64,000 nt of DNA from positions 74,181 through 138,180 of the forward strand of contig DAOQSN010000007.1 of the NCBI GenBank assembly GCA_035356615.1, written 5' to 3'. Source of the DNA: JAKQDH01 sp029558835 (GTDB lineage Bacteria > Planctomycetota > Phycisphaerae > UBA1845). Below, one piece after another: positions 45,478 through 53,494 of this stretch; positions within the stretch are counted from its first letter, which is position 1; each line of letters opens with the position of its first letter. A program made the translations under genes and the position numbers. The notes beneath the pieces were generated by a model that did no database searches, was not told the DNA's origin, and saw only the letters and a program-made list of their open reading frames with translations.

Positions 45478-45632
45478 GGGGAGGGGGGATGGGGGTGCGG
45501 GGGCTGGGGGAGGGGTACGGCGGGGTGGGGTAGAGTATGCGGAGTTAATGCGTCAGCGCCTTTCCCGCTGCTGCTATGCTCATTCGCCTCCCCTCCCGGA
45601 CCCTCCCCTCTCTTCTTCTCTTTCTTTTCCAT
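45478..45632. other. G-run cluster followed by polypyrimidine tract
   Basis: 45478-45530 has at least seven runs of four or more G on the + strand (G-quadruplex potential); 45588-45632 is almost pure pyrimidine (CCTCCCCTCCC then CTCTCTTCTTCTCTTTCTTT). It lies 5' of the zinc-ribbon gene pair. No gene is visible between 45393 and 45819. Confidence 0.6.
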
Positions 45633-45819
45633 ATAGAAGGCATACATACACCTGGGCAGCCGTTGGCCGGAACCACGCGCGAGTGACAACAGCCATCCCA
45701 ATGAGCTCTGCCGGTGGCTGCGAGCGTTCCACGCGTAAACTCCGCATACACTAGGCCAGAATGGTCAGCAGCACGGGCGTGAGCGGGACAGCCTGCACCG
45801 GCGCGCAGCGCGCGGCGCC

Positions 45820-46116
45820 TTACTCCCCAAACCGCAGGCGGCAGATCTGCTCCACGATCGGCTGGTCGAAGTTCAGCAGGACGCGGTTCGTGAACGTCCG
45901 CCCGACTTTGGTCGCGACCAGGGCAACCTGCCCGACACGCCGATCAACCGCGTGGATGAGTGGCTGCCCGACGAATGGAAGAGAAGAACCAGCGTACCCA
46001 CCCCCTGAGCGACTCCACCGAGCGTTCCTGCGCGCCACCCTGATCCCTCGCTCCTCTCTCCCGCCGCCACGCCGGCGCAGCGCCCCCCTCGGCCGGAAGC
46101 TCGGAGCGCAGTTCAT
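45820..46116 (-). pseudogene. Possible 3' remnant of an unrecognised gene
   Basis: The last 40 residues of this 98-codon frame are protein-like (VALVATKVGRTFTNRVLLNF, ending RLRFGE), while the first half is Arg/Gly-rich and looks non-coding. It may be the C-terminal scrap of a lost gene. Low certainty. Confidence 0.25.
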
Positions 46117-46233
46117 TCAGCGGACACCGCCGGCCAAATTGTCCCGGTGTAGACGACCGAGCGCTTACAAACGGAGCACCTCGCGAGCAGCTCTTGGGCG
46201 CGGTTCCGCCGTGGACGGCAGGAGGGGCGTACC

Positions 46234-46626
46234 ATGCCGGCACGAGTCTGCATCCTCGCGCTTGTGCTGCTGATGCAGATACAGGCCCCTACTTTGGGGC
46301 AGACAGTCTGGTACGTGGACGACGACGCGCCCCTGGGCGGGGATGGTGAGACCTGGGCTGCTTCGTTCAGGTGCCTGCAGGATGCTCTCCACGTGGCCAG
46401 CGCCGGCGACGAGATCCGGGTAGCCGGGGGAACCTACAAGCCGGCCCTCGATGAGGCTGGCTTGGTCACCGCTGGGGCACGCACCGAGACGCTCCAGCTA
46501 GCCGGTGGCATACGGGTCACGACTTTGCGCACGCGTCCGTGCGTGAGCAGGTCAACCGTGCTGCCACGGCGGTACAGCGCGCATCGGTGCCGAGCGAAGC
46601 GCGCCGGCCGTGCCTCTTGCTCCTGA
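46234..46626 (+). pseudogene. Truncated planctomycete beta-helix/surface protein, N-terminal piece only
   Basis: ATG 46234 follows AGGAGGGGCG, a strong ribosome binding site. A signal peptide (MPARVCILALVLLMQIQAPT ... LGQ) leads into VWYVDDDAPLGGDGETWAAS, then LQDALHVASAGDEIRVAGGTY, the standard opening of large right-handed beta-helix proteins in planctomycetes. Homology stops at about ETLQLAGGI (46510), exactly where the 3' end of the oppositely oriented kinase gene begins. The remaining codons to 46626 are antisense to that gene. Full-length relatives are hundreds of residues longer, so most of the gene has been lost. Confidence 0.75.
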
Positions 46627-48451
46627 GCCAGGGGGGCTTGCCGAATACGATCTCAGGTGGCAGGGCGGGTCGCCACCGCAACCGTTCGTGTCCGCAGTGG
46701 CATCCAAGGAACCTGTAGGTGTCCACCCTGTAAAGCCAGCGTGGCCATCCTCCCACGTCCTCCCTGGAGGTTGGACTGTGATAGCCACAGCGTGGGCAGA
46801 TGCGCGACCACGTGAAGGAGGTGCGCCCGATCGAACAACGGCGCCCTGGTCTTTCTCTGAGGCGCACTCGCGGGCGGCAGTTGGGGCAGTAAGCGCGCAG
46901 GCGCTCGTTGAACTGGTCTGTGAACAAGGCAAACGCGAGCATTGCCAGCATAGCGCAACCGATAACGACGCCAAAAGCATCCTTCGCAGCCATGCGTCCG
47001 CTCAGAGTGACCATCGTTGCCCAGATGAGTCCAACCAGAAACGCGATGCCATACCCGCCCGCGACCCCGCTCTTCAGGCACTGCATCAGGTCCCAGCGCA
47101 GCCCCGGATCCAGGTCGCGCCAGTGCAGGCGACCACAAAGCAGCGCTCCACCTGCCCGCAAGAATGCGCGGGCATACCGCTTCGCTTGGAGCAGCAGAAA
47201 GACCTCGGCGTGCACGTACGCCGCGCTCCGGCCTCGTGTCCCTGGTGTGCGAGCCAGCAGTCTGGTCAGTTCATCACCGTCTCGCAGATAAAGCGCTGTG
47301 CGAAGCAGCGTCTCCGCGGACTGTGGGGAAGACCGGGCCAGATGCTGCTCGCGTTGCACGACGTCGGCGGGCAACGCCCCCAGGACATCATCCCAATCCG
47401 CAGAACGGCCGCGTGCGTCCTTCTGGAGGCAGCGCTCAACGACTGGGCGAAGTTGAGGCCACTGTCCGAGCAGCTCAAGCGGCGGTGAATCATGTAGATG
47501 GGCGCCTCCCAGGCGCTCGAGGCCGCCCCAATGCAGCGCCTCTGCGAACGCGTGCCGGCCGGTGAGCATCTCAAAGGCCAGCAGACCAAAGGCATAAACG
47601 TCGGTGCGCACGTCGCAGACCGTGCTGCCCAGCCACTGCTCGGGTGCCATGTACGCCGGCGTTCCACAGGCAGGACCCCTGTCGGTCATGAAGCTTCGTG
47701 TGGCATCGGCTCGTCGCGGCGTTGCATTGGCCGCACCGGTGTGGGCAGCGAGGCGTGCAAGGCCGAAATCCGTGACGCGTGCCACCGAGTCACGGTCCAC
47801 CAAGACGTTACTTGGCTTCAAGTCGAGGTGCGGGCAAACACCGCAAGTGGCGGCATGTTGCATACCAAGTGCCACCTGCACGAGAAGGCCAACAACCTGT
47901 TTACTGGCATACTCCCCCAGCTTTTGAATGACGTTTGCGAGCGTACCGCTTCCGCCGTACTCGATGAGTAGGGCCGGAATATACCACGCCTGCAGCGCTT
48001 CGTCGGCGGGACGCACAACATGGAAAAACGTAAACCGTTCTGCCCGGATCAGTTGCACGACATTACGATGCGCACCGAGGCGGCGCCAGGCCGCAAGCTC
48101 TCCTTTCACGCCTTCGAGAGATACATCCGGACTGTTCCACACATCCTCAAGCGGGAGTTTGGGGATCTTGAGGACGATGCGATCGCGCTGGCGACCAACT
48201 TCGCATATGTAAACACGTGCCATGCCGCCGGTGTGGACTGCAACTACATCGTACTGATTGAACAGGCGGTCTCCCGGTTGCCAGTCTAGCACGTCCAGCA
48301 AACCACCGCTCACATCGAACGGTGAGAATTCACGAGGATCCGTCTTTGTCTCCAAGGCGGCGTTCACGGCCTGCGCTGCCCCCCTGATTCCCCGATTTTC
48401 ACTCGTGCCGGACTGGTCAGCTTTGATCCTCTTCAGCGAAGATGAAGACAC
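46517..48451 (-). CDS. Ser/Thr protein kinase with two membrane helices and C-terminal zinc ribbon
   Basis: 644 residues. The kinase domain (about 65-370) has a degenerate Gly loop (VHTGGMARVYICE), the VAIK-type Lys in IVLKIPK, catalytic loop HLDLKPSN (HLD instead of HRD), DFGLARL and MAPEQW. A helical region follows, then two membrane helices (about 470-515), a four-Cys zinc ribbon (YCPNC ... RICPRCGYHS) and a basic tail. The non-RD loop suggests activation without classical activation-loop phosphorylation. Its start overlaps the end of the upstream kinase gene by 35 bases. It is the third gene of the sigma-kinase-kinase cassette; its 3' end abuts a truncated surface-protein gene. Confidence 0.85.
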   Translation of the reverse strand: MSSSSLKRIKADQSGTSENRGIRGAAQAVNAALETKTDPREFSPFDVSGGLLDVLDWQPGDRLFNQYDVVAVHTGGMARVYICEVGRQRDRIVLKIPKLPLEDVWNSPDVSLEGVKGELAAWRRLGAHRNVVQLIRAERFTFFHVVRPADEALQAWYIPALLIEYGGSGTLANVIQKLGEYASKQVVGLLVQVALGMQHAATCGVCPHLDLKPSNVLVDRDSVARVTDFGLARLAAHTGAANATPRRADATRSFMTDRGPACGTPAYMAPEQWLGSTVCDVRTDVYAFGLLAFEMLTGRHAFAEALHWGGLERLGGAHLHDSPPLELLGQWPQLRPVVERCLQKDARGRSADWDDVLGALPADVVQREQHLARSSPQSAETLLRTALYLRDGDELTRLLARTPGTRGRSAAYVHAEVFLLLQAKRYARAFLRAGGALLCGRLHWRDLDPGLRWDLMQCLKSGVAGGYGIAFLVGLIWATMVTLSGRMAAKDAFGVVIGCAMLAMLAFALFTDQFNERLRAYCPNCRPRVRLRERPGRRCSIGRTSFTWSRICPRCGYHSPTSREDVGGWPRWLYRVDTYRFLGCHCGHERLRWRPALPPEIVFGKPPWLRSKRHGRRASLGTDARCTAVAARLTCSRTDACAKS

Positions 48452-51400
48452 CGTAGCCGCCCAGGTGCAAGATCAGGTCGTTTGACCCGTCACCGTTCAG
48501 GTCGGCGATGAAGAGTTGATAGTCATCGGCATACGGGTCGGTCTGCGGGATGTCGAAAAACGTGGCGAGCCAGAACTCCTGTGGCTGTCCTTCCGATAGG
48601 CCATAGACGCCGGTCACGAGCTTGTAACCAGGCACGTCTGGCCCCATTGGCGCCAGCCAAGCGGCTACGAAGACGTTTTGTCCGCACAGCTCACCCGTCG
48701 TAACAGCACGGGCATCAACGTCCGCACAAGCATCCACGTCCAATGTCCAGCAGGGTTTTACGGTAATGTCGTTACGCAGATCTGACACGCGCCACATCCG
48801 AACGCCACCGCTGGTCGCTGACGCATCAAGATCCGCGAATTCTCCACCAGCGAGCCTCGGTTCATGCGCGGAGGCCACTACCAGATAGGACTCACCATCA
48901 GCGGCACGATGAACGCAGAGTCTGGTATTGCCGTAACGAGCGTCTGGCGGCCCAATGCGCGTGACGGTCTTTTCGGTGCTCTCTGAGCTGGGTGTCACAA
49001 CCCCTGGCCCATACCCATGGTAGGGTCCCCAGCCAATCAGTATATCTTCCGAAGCGTCGCCGTTGATGTCACACAACGCCAAAGAGAAGATGTCGCTTCG
49101 TCGTCTCCCCTCGTCGATGGGAGAGATGATATTGCCTGTGGGTTGGAAACCAAGATGATCGTGTGTAGCTGCGAAGAAACGAAGATTTCGATTATGGTCT
49201 GAGCCCGCAGCGCCTACGACAAAACCGGGATTGCCATCCGGGTAAACGTAAGGTGCCATGGTCCGTGCGCCGTCGCAATCATGAGCGACGGGTTCGCCGT
49301 TGTTGATCTCGGCGCCCGCACGCAGCGCCAGCACATGGGGGGCGTCCAATACGAACACCCAGTTCTGCAATCCCCCGAGCAACGAGGGTTGTCGCGCGGG
49401 CAACTCAAGCAACGTGTCCAGCTCGGCTGGACGAAAATCACGACCGACGAACTTGCACGCACGCACGTGGCCGACAAGAGCGGCACCGCTCTTATCGACG
49501 TGAGCCGGTTCTCCATCGATGCTGCTGGTGACGAGCTCCGCCTGTCCGTCGCCATCCATGTCGGCCGTCAGAGCGCGTGAGGCCAGCACAGGGACGAACC
49601 GGGCCGGCCGAAGGGCAAGCTCATCGCTCTCAATCAGGGGAACGCGCGGACCGAGTTCACGCTTGAGAGCCGTTGCACCCGCTCTGATCGTGATGTTGTC
49701 AACGAGCACCGTGCAGCCGTAGCCCGCGCCAAAGGAGACACCCGTGGGGAGTTGCTTCTCCACGTGCGGCTGCCCCTCGACCAGAAAGTGGTCGTCGACC
49801 AGGACATCCATCGAGGGCGTATCGCTGAAGTACCGCAGCTCGACGCGATACGGTTTGTTGTATTCGAGGACCCCCCCATATCCCCTGACGCCCCCTGATG
49901 CCGAGCTTGCGCACCATCCAAGACGACCGTCCCGACAGCTGAGCCCCGCGAACTCTCCGCCCTCTAGCACAAGATGCACGTCGCACGCGTGCGCCCGACT
50001 GGGTGTAGCATCTTGAGCTGCCGGCTGCACATTCACGTCACAGGTCACGACGACCACCTGAGCCCCGGCAGGAAGCGCGTAGTCCAGGGTCACGGAACAG
50101 GAGTTGGACGGGTTCGAGTAAACGGCGAGGGCCCTCTCCTCCTCCACCACCTCGGGACGCTGAGGGAACTCCTCGTTCTTAATCTGCCATTTGCATCCGG
50201 GAACGTTCGAAGGGAAGCTACGCGGCTGCTGCGTCGAGAACGTCTCGTCCACGACTTTGACGAAGTCGGAAGTCAGCTTATCAAGCTGCCGCTTTGCCGC
50301 AGTCGCCCTCGGATTCCTTGGATCCAGGTCCTGCAGCAGGCCGATCGAATCTCGCGTCGCCTGACCGAACCCGGCCGGTGGCGGGATCAATAGCCGCTGC
50401 TCAAGACGTTTGCGGAACTGCGCGAGAACCTCGGCGCCGCGGCCGGAATTGCCGAGTCGATGCAGGCTCCAGGTAAGTTCAGGCCGGCGGGCGATGAGGT
50501 CCACAACTACGTAAGACTGCCCGCAATCAAGCAGCGTGCTGATTCGCCTTGCAAGCTGATCCTCTGCGGAGTTGATTTGCGCGCTCAGTCTGGTCAGGGC
50601 AGCAACGCCTCCGGATTCGATGAGCGGCTCGTACGACTGCAAGGTCTGAAGAAGTCCCTCAACATCCGCGTGCTTGGTCTGCTCTACTCCCTGCGCCAGC
50701 ATCAGGTCGGCCTGCCGATTCGCGTGCCAAGAGTCGTACCAGAACGCGCCGATGACGCCGGCTGCGAGGCTCACCAAAACAACGTAGCCAACAATCACGC
50801 TCGCGGCGATCCGGTGGCGCGCCAGCGTCTTCTTAAACATATACCAACTGCGGTTTCCTGGTGGTGGTGCCATGATTGGCTCGCCGGCAAGAAACCGCCG
50901 CACATCCTGAGCCAACGCCCCGGCGGTCTCGTAGCGTTGGCTCGGTTCCTTATGGAGACACCTGAGGAGAATCGCCTCGACCTCGCCGTGGAGCTCCTTA
51001 CGGAGACCGCTGGGCCGGGCCGGATCAGCGAAACGAATCGAGTGCTTGATATCCTCGAATGTGCCGGAGACGTCGTAGGGGAATCGCCGGGTCAGAAGTT
51101 GAAACAGGATCACGCCCAGCGAGTAGACGTCCGACCGGGTGTCGACGTAGTGCGTCCCCAATTCAACTTGCTCGGGGCTTGCCCAGGCCAGCGCCCCGAA
51201 GAACTGCCCCGGCATCGAGATGTACTGCGCGGACGGGCCCTCCTTGGCGTCACCGACCTTGGCGAAGCCGAAATCCAGCAGGTACGGCTCGCCCCCGGCG
51301 TCCACCAGGATGTTGTTCGGCTTGAGGTCACGGTGAATCACGCCATTCAGGTGCGCGGCGCTGACGGCATCACAGGTCTTCGCAAAGAGTTGCAGCGTGT

Positions 51401-51944
51401 CCCGAACCGGAAGATCGTGCGCAGAGACATAGCGGTCCAGCTCCCGGCCCGGCACGAAGTCCATTACGTAGTAGGAACACCCCACCACCACGCCGCAGTC
51501 AATGACGCGCACGATGTTGGGGTGGTTCAGGCGGACAAGAATCTCCACCTCGCGCTCGAAGCGCGCGCGCATGGCATCGTCCGCAAGTGGACCCGCCTTG
51601 AGCACTTTCAGCGCCACCCGTTGCTTCGTCGATCGTTGGATTGCCTCGTAAACGATGCCCTGACCGCCGCCACTTACTTTCCGCAGGATCTCGTAGTTCG
51701 GCAGTGAGTCAGCCAGCAGGCTCTGCAGAGAGCGCTGGCCGGAGCCCGTCCATGAGGGACGGGGCACCCGCAGGCGCTCGACGATGGAGGCAGTCGCATC
51801 AGACGGTGGGCCCGATGCCTTTCCCGTGGCAAGGGTCTCTGCACCTGAGCGCCGGGCCGCCCGCAGTTGTTCCAGAACGTAGGCGACCAGCGAGCGTTCG
51901 CGGCTGGATGGGTCTGTTCCCTCAGGGGCGTTCATATCGAGCAT
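48417..51944 (-). CDS. Ser/Thr protein kinase with transmembrane helix and lectin-like/FG-GAP sensor region
   Basis: 1175 residues. The cytoplasmic kinase domain (about 80-350) has VSGGGQGIVYEA, VALKVLK, HRDLKPNN, DFGFAKV and WASPEQ. One membrane helix follows (VIVGYVVLVSLAAGVIGAFW, about 375-395). The extracytoplasmic part has a helical region, a concanavalin/LamG-like domain (about 600-770) and at least three FG-GAP/VCBS calcium-type repeats (ADMDGDGQAELV, DINGDASEDILIG, DLNGDGSNDLILH). This architecture suggests sensing of a surface ligand and signalling inside. ATG 51944 has AGGTGG upstream. It lies 280 bases after an ECF sigma gene. Confidence 0.9.
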   Translation of the reverse strand: MLDMNAPEGTDPSSRERSLVAYVLEQLRAARRSGAETLATGKASGPPSDATASIVERLRVPRPSWTGSGQRSLQSLLADSLPNYEILRKVSGGGQGIVYEAIQRSTKQRVALKVLKAGPLADDAMRARFEREVEILVRLNHPNIVRVIDCGVVVGCSYYVMDFVPGRELDRYVSAHDLPVRDTLQLFAKTCDAVSAAHLNGVIHRDLKPNNILVDAGGEPYLLDFGFAKVGDAKEGPSAQYISMPGQFFGALAWASPEQVELGTHYVDTRSDVYSLGVILFQLLTRRFPYDVSGTFEDIKHSIRFADPARPSGLRKELHGEVEAILLRCLHKEPSQRYETAGALAQDVRRFLAGEPIMAPPPGNRSWYMFKKTLARHRIAASVIVGYVVLVSLAAGVIGAFWYDSWHANRQADLMLAQGVEQTKHADVEGLLQTLQSYEPLIESGGVAALTRLSAQINSAEDQLARRISTLLDCGQSYVVVDLIARRPELTWSLHRLGNSGRGAEVLAQFRKRLEQRLLIPPPAGFGQATRDSIGLLQDLDPRNPRATAAKRQLDKLTSDFVKVVDETFSTQQPRSFPSNVPGCKWQIKNEEFPQRPEVVEEERALAVYSNPSNSCSVTLDYALPAGAQVVVVTCDVNVQPAAQDATPSRAHACDVHLVLEGGEFAGLSCRDGRLGWCASSASGGVRGYGGVLEYNKPYRVELRYFSDTPSMDVLVDDHFLVEGQPHVEKQLPTGVSFGAGYGCTVLVDNITIRAGATALKRELGPRVPLIESDELALRPARFVPVLASRALTADMDGDGQAELVTSSIDGEPAHVDKSGAALVGHVRACKFVGRDFRPAELDTLLELPARQPSLLGGLQNWVFVLDAPHVLALRAGAEINNGEPVAHDCDGARTMAPYVYPDGNPGFVVGAAGSDHNRNLRFFAATHDHLGFQPTGNIISPIDEGRRRSDIFSLALCDINGDASEDILIGWGPYHGYGPGVVTPSSESTEKTVTRIGPPDARYGNTRLCVHRAADGESYLVVASAHEPRLAGGEFADLDASATSGGVRMWRVSDLRNDITVKPCWTLDVDACADVDARAVTTGELCGQNVFVAAWLAPMGPDVPGYKLVTGVYGLSEGQPQEFWLATFFDIPQTDPYADDYQLFIADLNGDGSNDLILHLGGYGVFIFAEEDQS

Positions 51945-52162
51945 CTGCAGCCACCTGGCTCATCGCCACCGGTACGGCGAAACCGAATCGGTTGTACCCA
52001 CGGCCGGCTACAGCGCTGACGGCACAACCGGCTTCTCTAACCCCGGGGGGTCTTTCGCGGTCGAGCTTCCACCAGCGGTTCTGCCGGAGCAACCCGCGGA
52101 GGCGGGGGCATGGTCACGCCCGCCCCGGCCGACCAGCTTGGCCGGGTACCACCTCCACGAGA

Positions 52163-52181
52163 GCCGGCTCGCCGAGCCGGC
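52163..52181. promoter_or_regulatory. 19-base perfect palindrome between sigma factor and kinase genes
   Basis: GCCGGCTCG-C-CGAGCCGGC, 9-bp arms around one base, in the 280-base gap. It could be a dimer-binding operator or a hairpin. Confidence 0.35.
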
Positions 52182-52224
52182 GAGGCCGGCGTGCTCCCGT
52201 AGAAGCGACATCCAGACCGTCGCG

Positions 52225-52842
52225 TCACGCGTGGTCGCTGAAGAACCTCGATGGAGACCCCAGAAGCTCGCGGAGCCAGTCCCGAGCCCGCAGGCGCAGC
52301 ATCCGCACGGCACCTTCACTCCGCTGCATACGCTCGGCCACTTCAGACGCGCTCAGCCCCGCCAAGTCACACAGGCGTACCGCCTGGGCGTAGTCGGGCG
52401 GCAGTTGGCTGATCGCCGATTCCAGCATCGCCTTCGCTTCCCGCGCGGCCGCGCTTCGACTCGGTGTTCGCGATATACCGCCCAGCGCCTCAAAGACGTC
52501 CAGGTACCGGTCCTCATCCCGCTGGGGTTGAATCCGCTTGCCGGCCGGGGGACGTTTCTGCCGCTCTAGCTCCCGGGTTGAGTCGATCAGGTTGTTTCGG
52601 GCGATCTGCCGCAGCCAGGCAACGAACGAGGCCTCGCCGTCGGGCCTGAACTCGCCGATGTGCCTAAATGCCTCGAAATACGTGACTTGCATCACGTCAT
52701 CGGCATCAAGCAGGCCGCGCCACTGCTCGCCGATCTCCAGCCCCGCGCGGACCCGCGGACCGTACCGCACCAGCAGCTCCGCGAGCGCGTTCTCATCGCC
52801 TGCCACCGCACGCACCAAGAGCTGCTCCACCGTGTCCGTCAT
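52225..52842 (-). CDS. RNA polymerase ECF-type sigma factor (STPK-associated group)
   Basis: 205 residues. Region 2 contains LLDADDVMQVTYFEAFRHIG and FVAWLRQIARNNLIDSTRE; region 4 contains LPPDYAQAVRLCDLAGLSAS and MQRSEGAVRMLRLRARDWL, an HTH recognising -35 elements. There is no anti-sigma gene; instead two Ser/Thr kinases follow on the same strand. This is a known planctomycete theme in which kinase phosphorylation is thought to control the sigma factor. Start ATG 52842 (MTDTVEQLL) begins at the conserved N-terminus. Confidence 0.9.
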   Translation of the reverse strand: MTDTVEQLLVRAVAGDENALAELLVRYGPRVRAGLEIGEQWRGLLDADDVMQVTYFEAFRHIGEFRPDGEASFVAWLRQIARNNLIDSTRELERQKRPPAGKRIQPQRDEDRYLDVFEALGGISRTPSRSAAAREAKAMLESAISQLPPDYAQAVRLCDLAGLSASEVAERMQRSEGAVRMLRLRARDWLRELLGSPSRFFSDHA

Positions 52843-53494
52843 TACGCTGGCCCACCCGCACACATGTTGATCTCGCTCGGATCAAACTCAGCTTAGCAGG
52901 CTGGAACGGCCAGAGGAAGGGCTTGGCGACTGCCAGGTGACACCGCTGGGGACCAACCCTAGACATGCGGACACCTCTCAAGCGCGCCAGCGATTCAACG
53001 TGCGCGATCCACGCCGCCGGGTTCAATTGTGGCTTCATCAGCGTCGGTGATGCTCGCGCTGGGCGGGTGCAGGTTGGACCCGTCGGCCAGGAGCGCAAGT
53101 GGCTCGGGCGACAGGACTTGGGGCAGGCTCGGCGTCCGAGGCGCCGTTAGTCCCCCACGGGGCTGGGTGGACGGTGGTGCGCTTGGCGACCGGGGTGCCA
53201 CGCCGATTGCCCCCACGACCCTGCGCCGGGCTTCTGTCGGTCCCCGTGTGTCCCAGGTCCCGCGAATCTGCCCAACACATCGAACGCACGAATTTGCGTG
53301 ACGTTCCCGGATCGCTGTCGCTCTGGACACGGTGGCAGGAGAGGCGTGCCCTGCCGCCGGCGGACGGCGTTTCGCCGCTGCGTTTCCCGCAACGTCAAAA
53401 CGATGAACGGCTGGAGACCACGGTGGAGCGCAGTGGCAACATCACCTACGTCGCTGGTAGGGCCATTCCGGATTGCACAAAGGGAGTACTCGCG
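52843..53494. other. Divergent intergenic region between sigma factor and giant secreted protein
   Basis: The + strand frame of the downstream gene stays open back to 53099, but residues there are Arg/Pro-rich with no signal peptide, so I treat it as non-coding. Promoters for both genes should be here; none is convincing by eye. Confidence 0.45.

Noticed and set aside
45761..46273. 170-codon plus-strand open frame before the truncated beta-helix gene
   Set aside because: No ribosome binding site, random composition, and it overlaps the clear signal-peptide gene at 46234 in another frame.
53099..53494. In-frame 132-codon extension of the giant secreted protein
   Set aside because: Arg/Pro-rich and without a signal peptide; a clear signal peptide with ribosome binding site starts at 53495.
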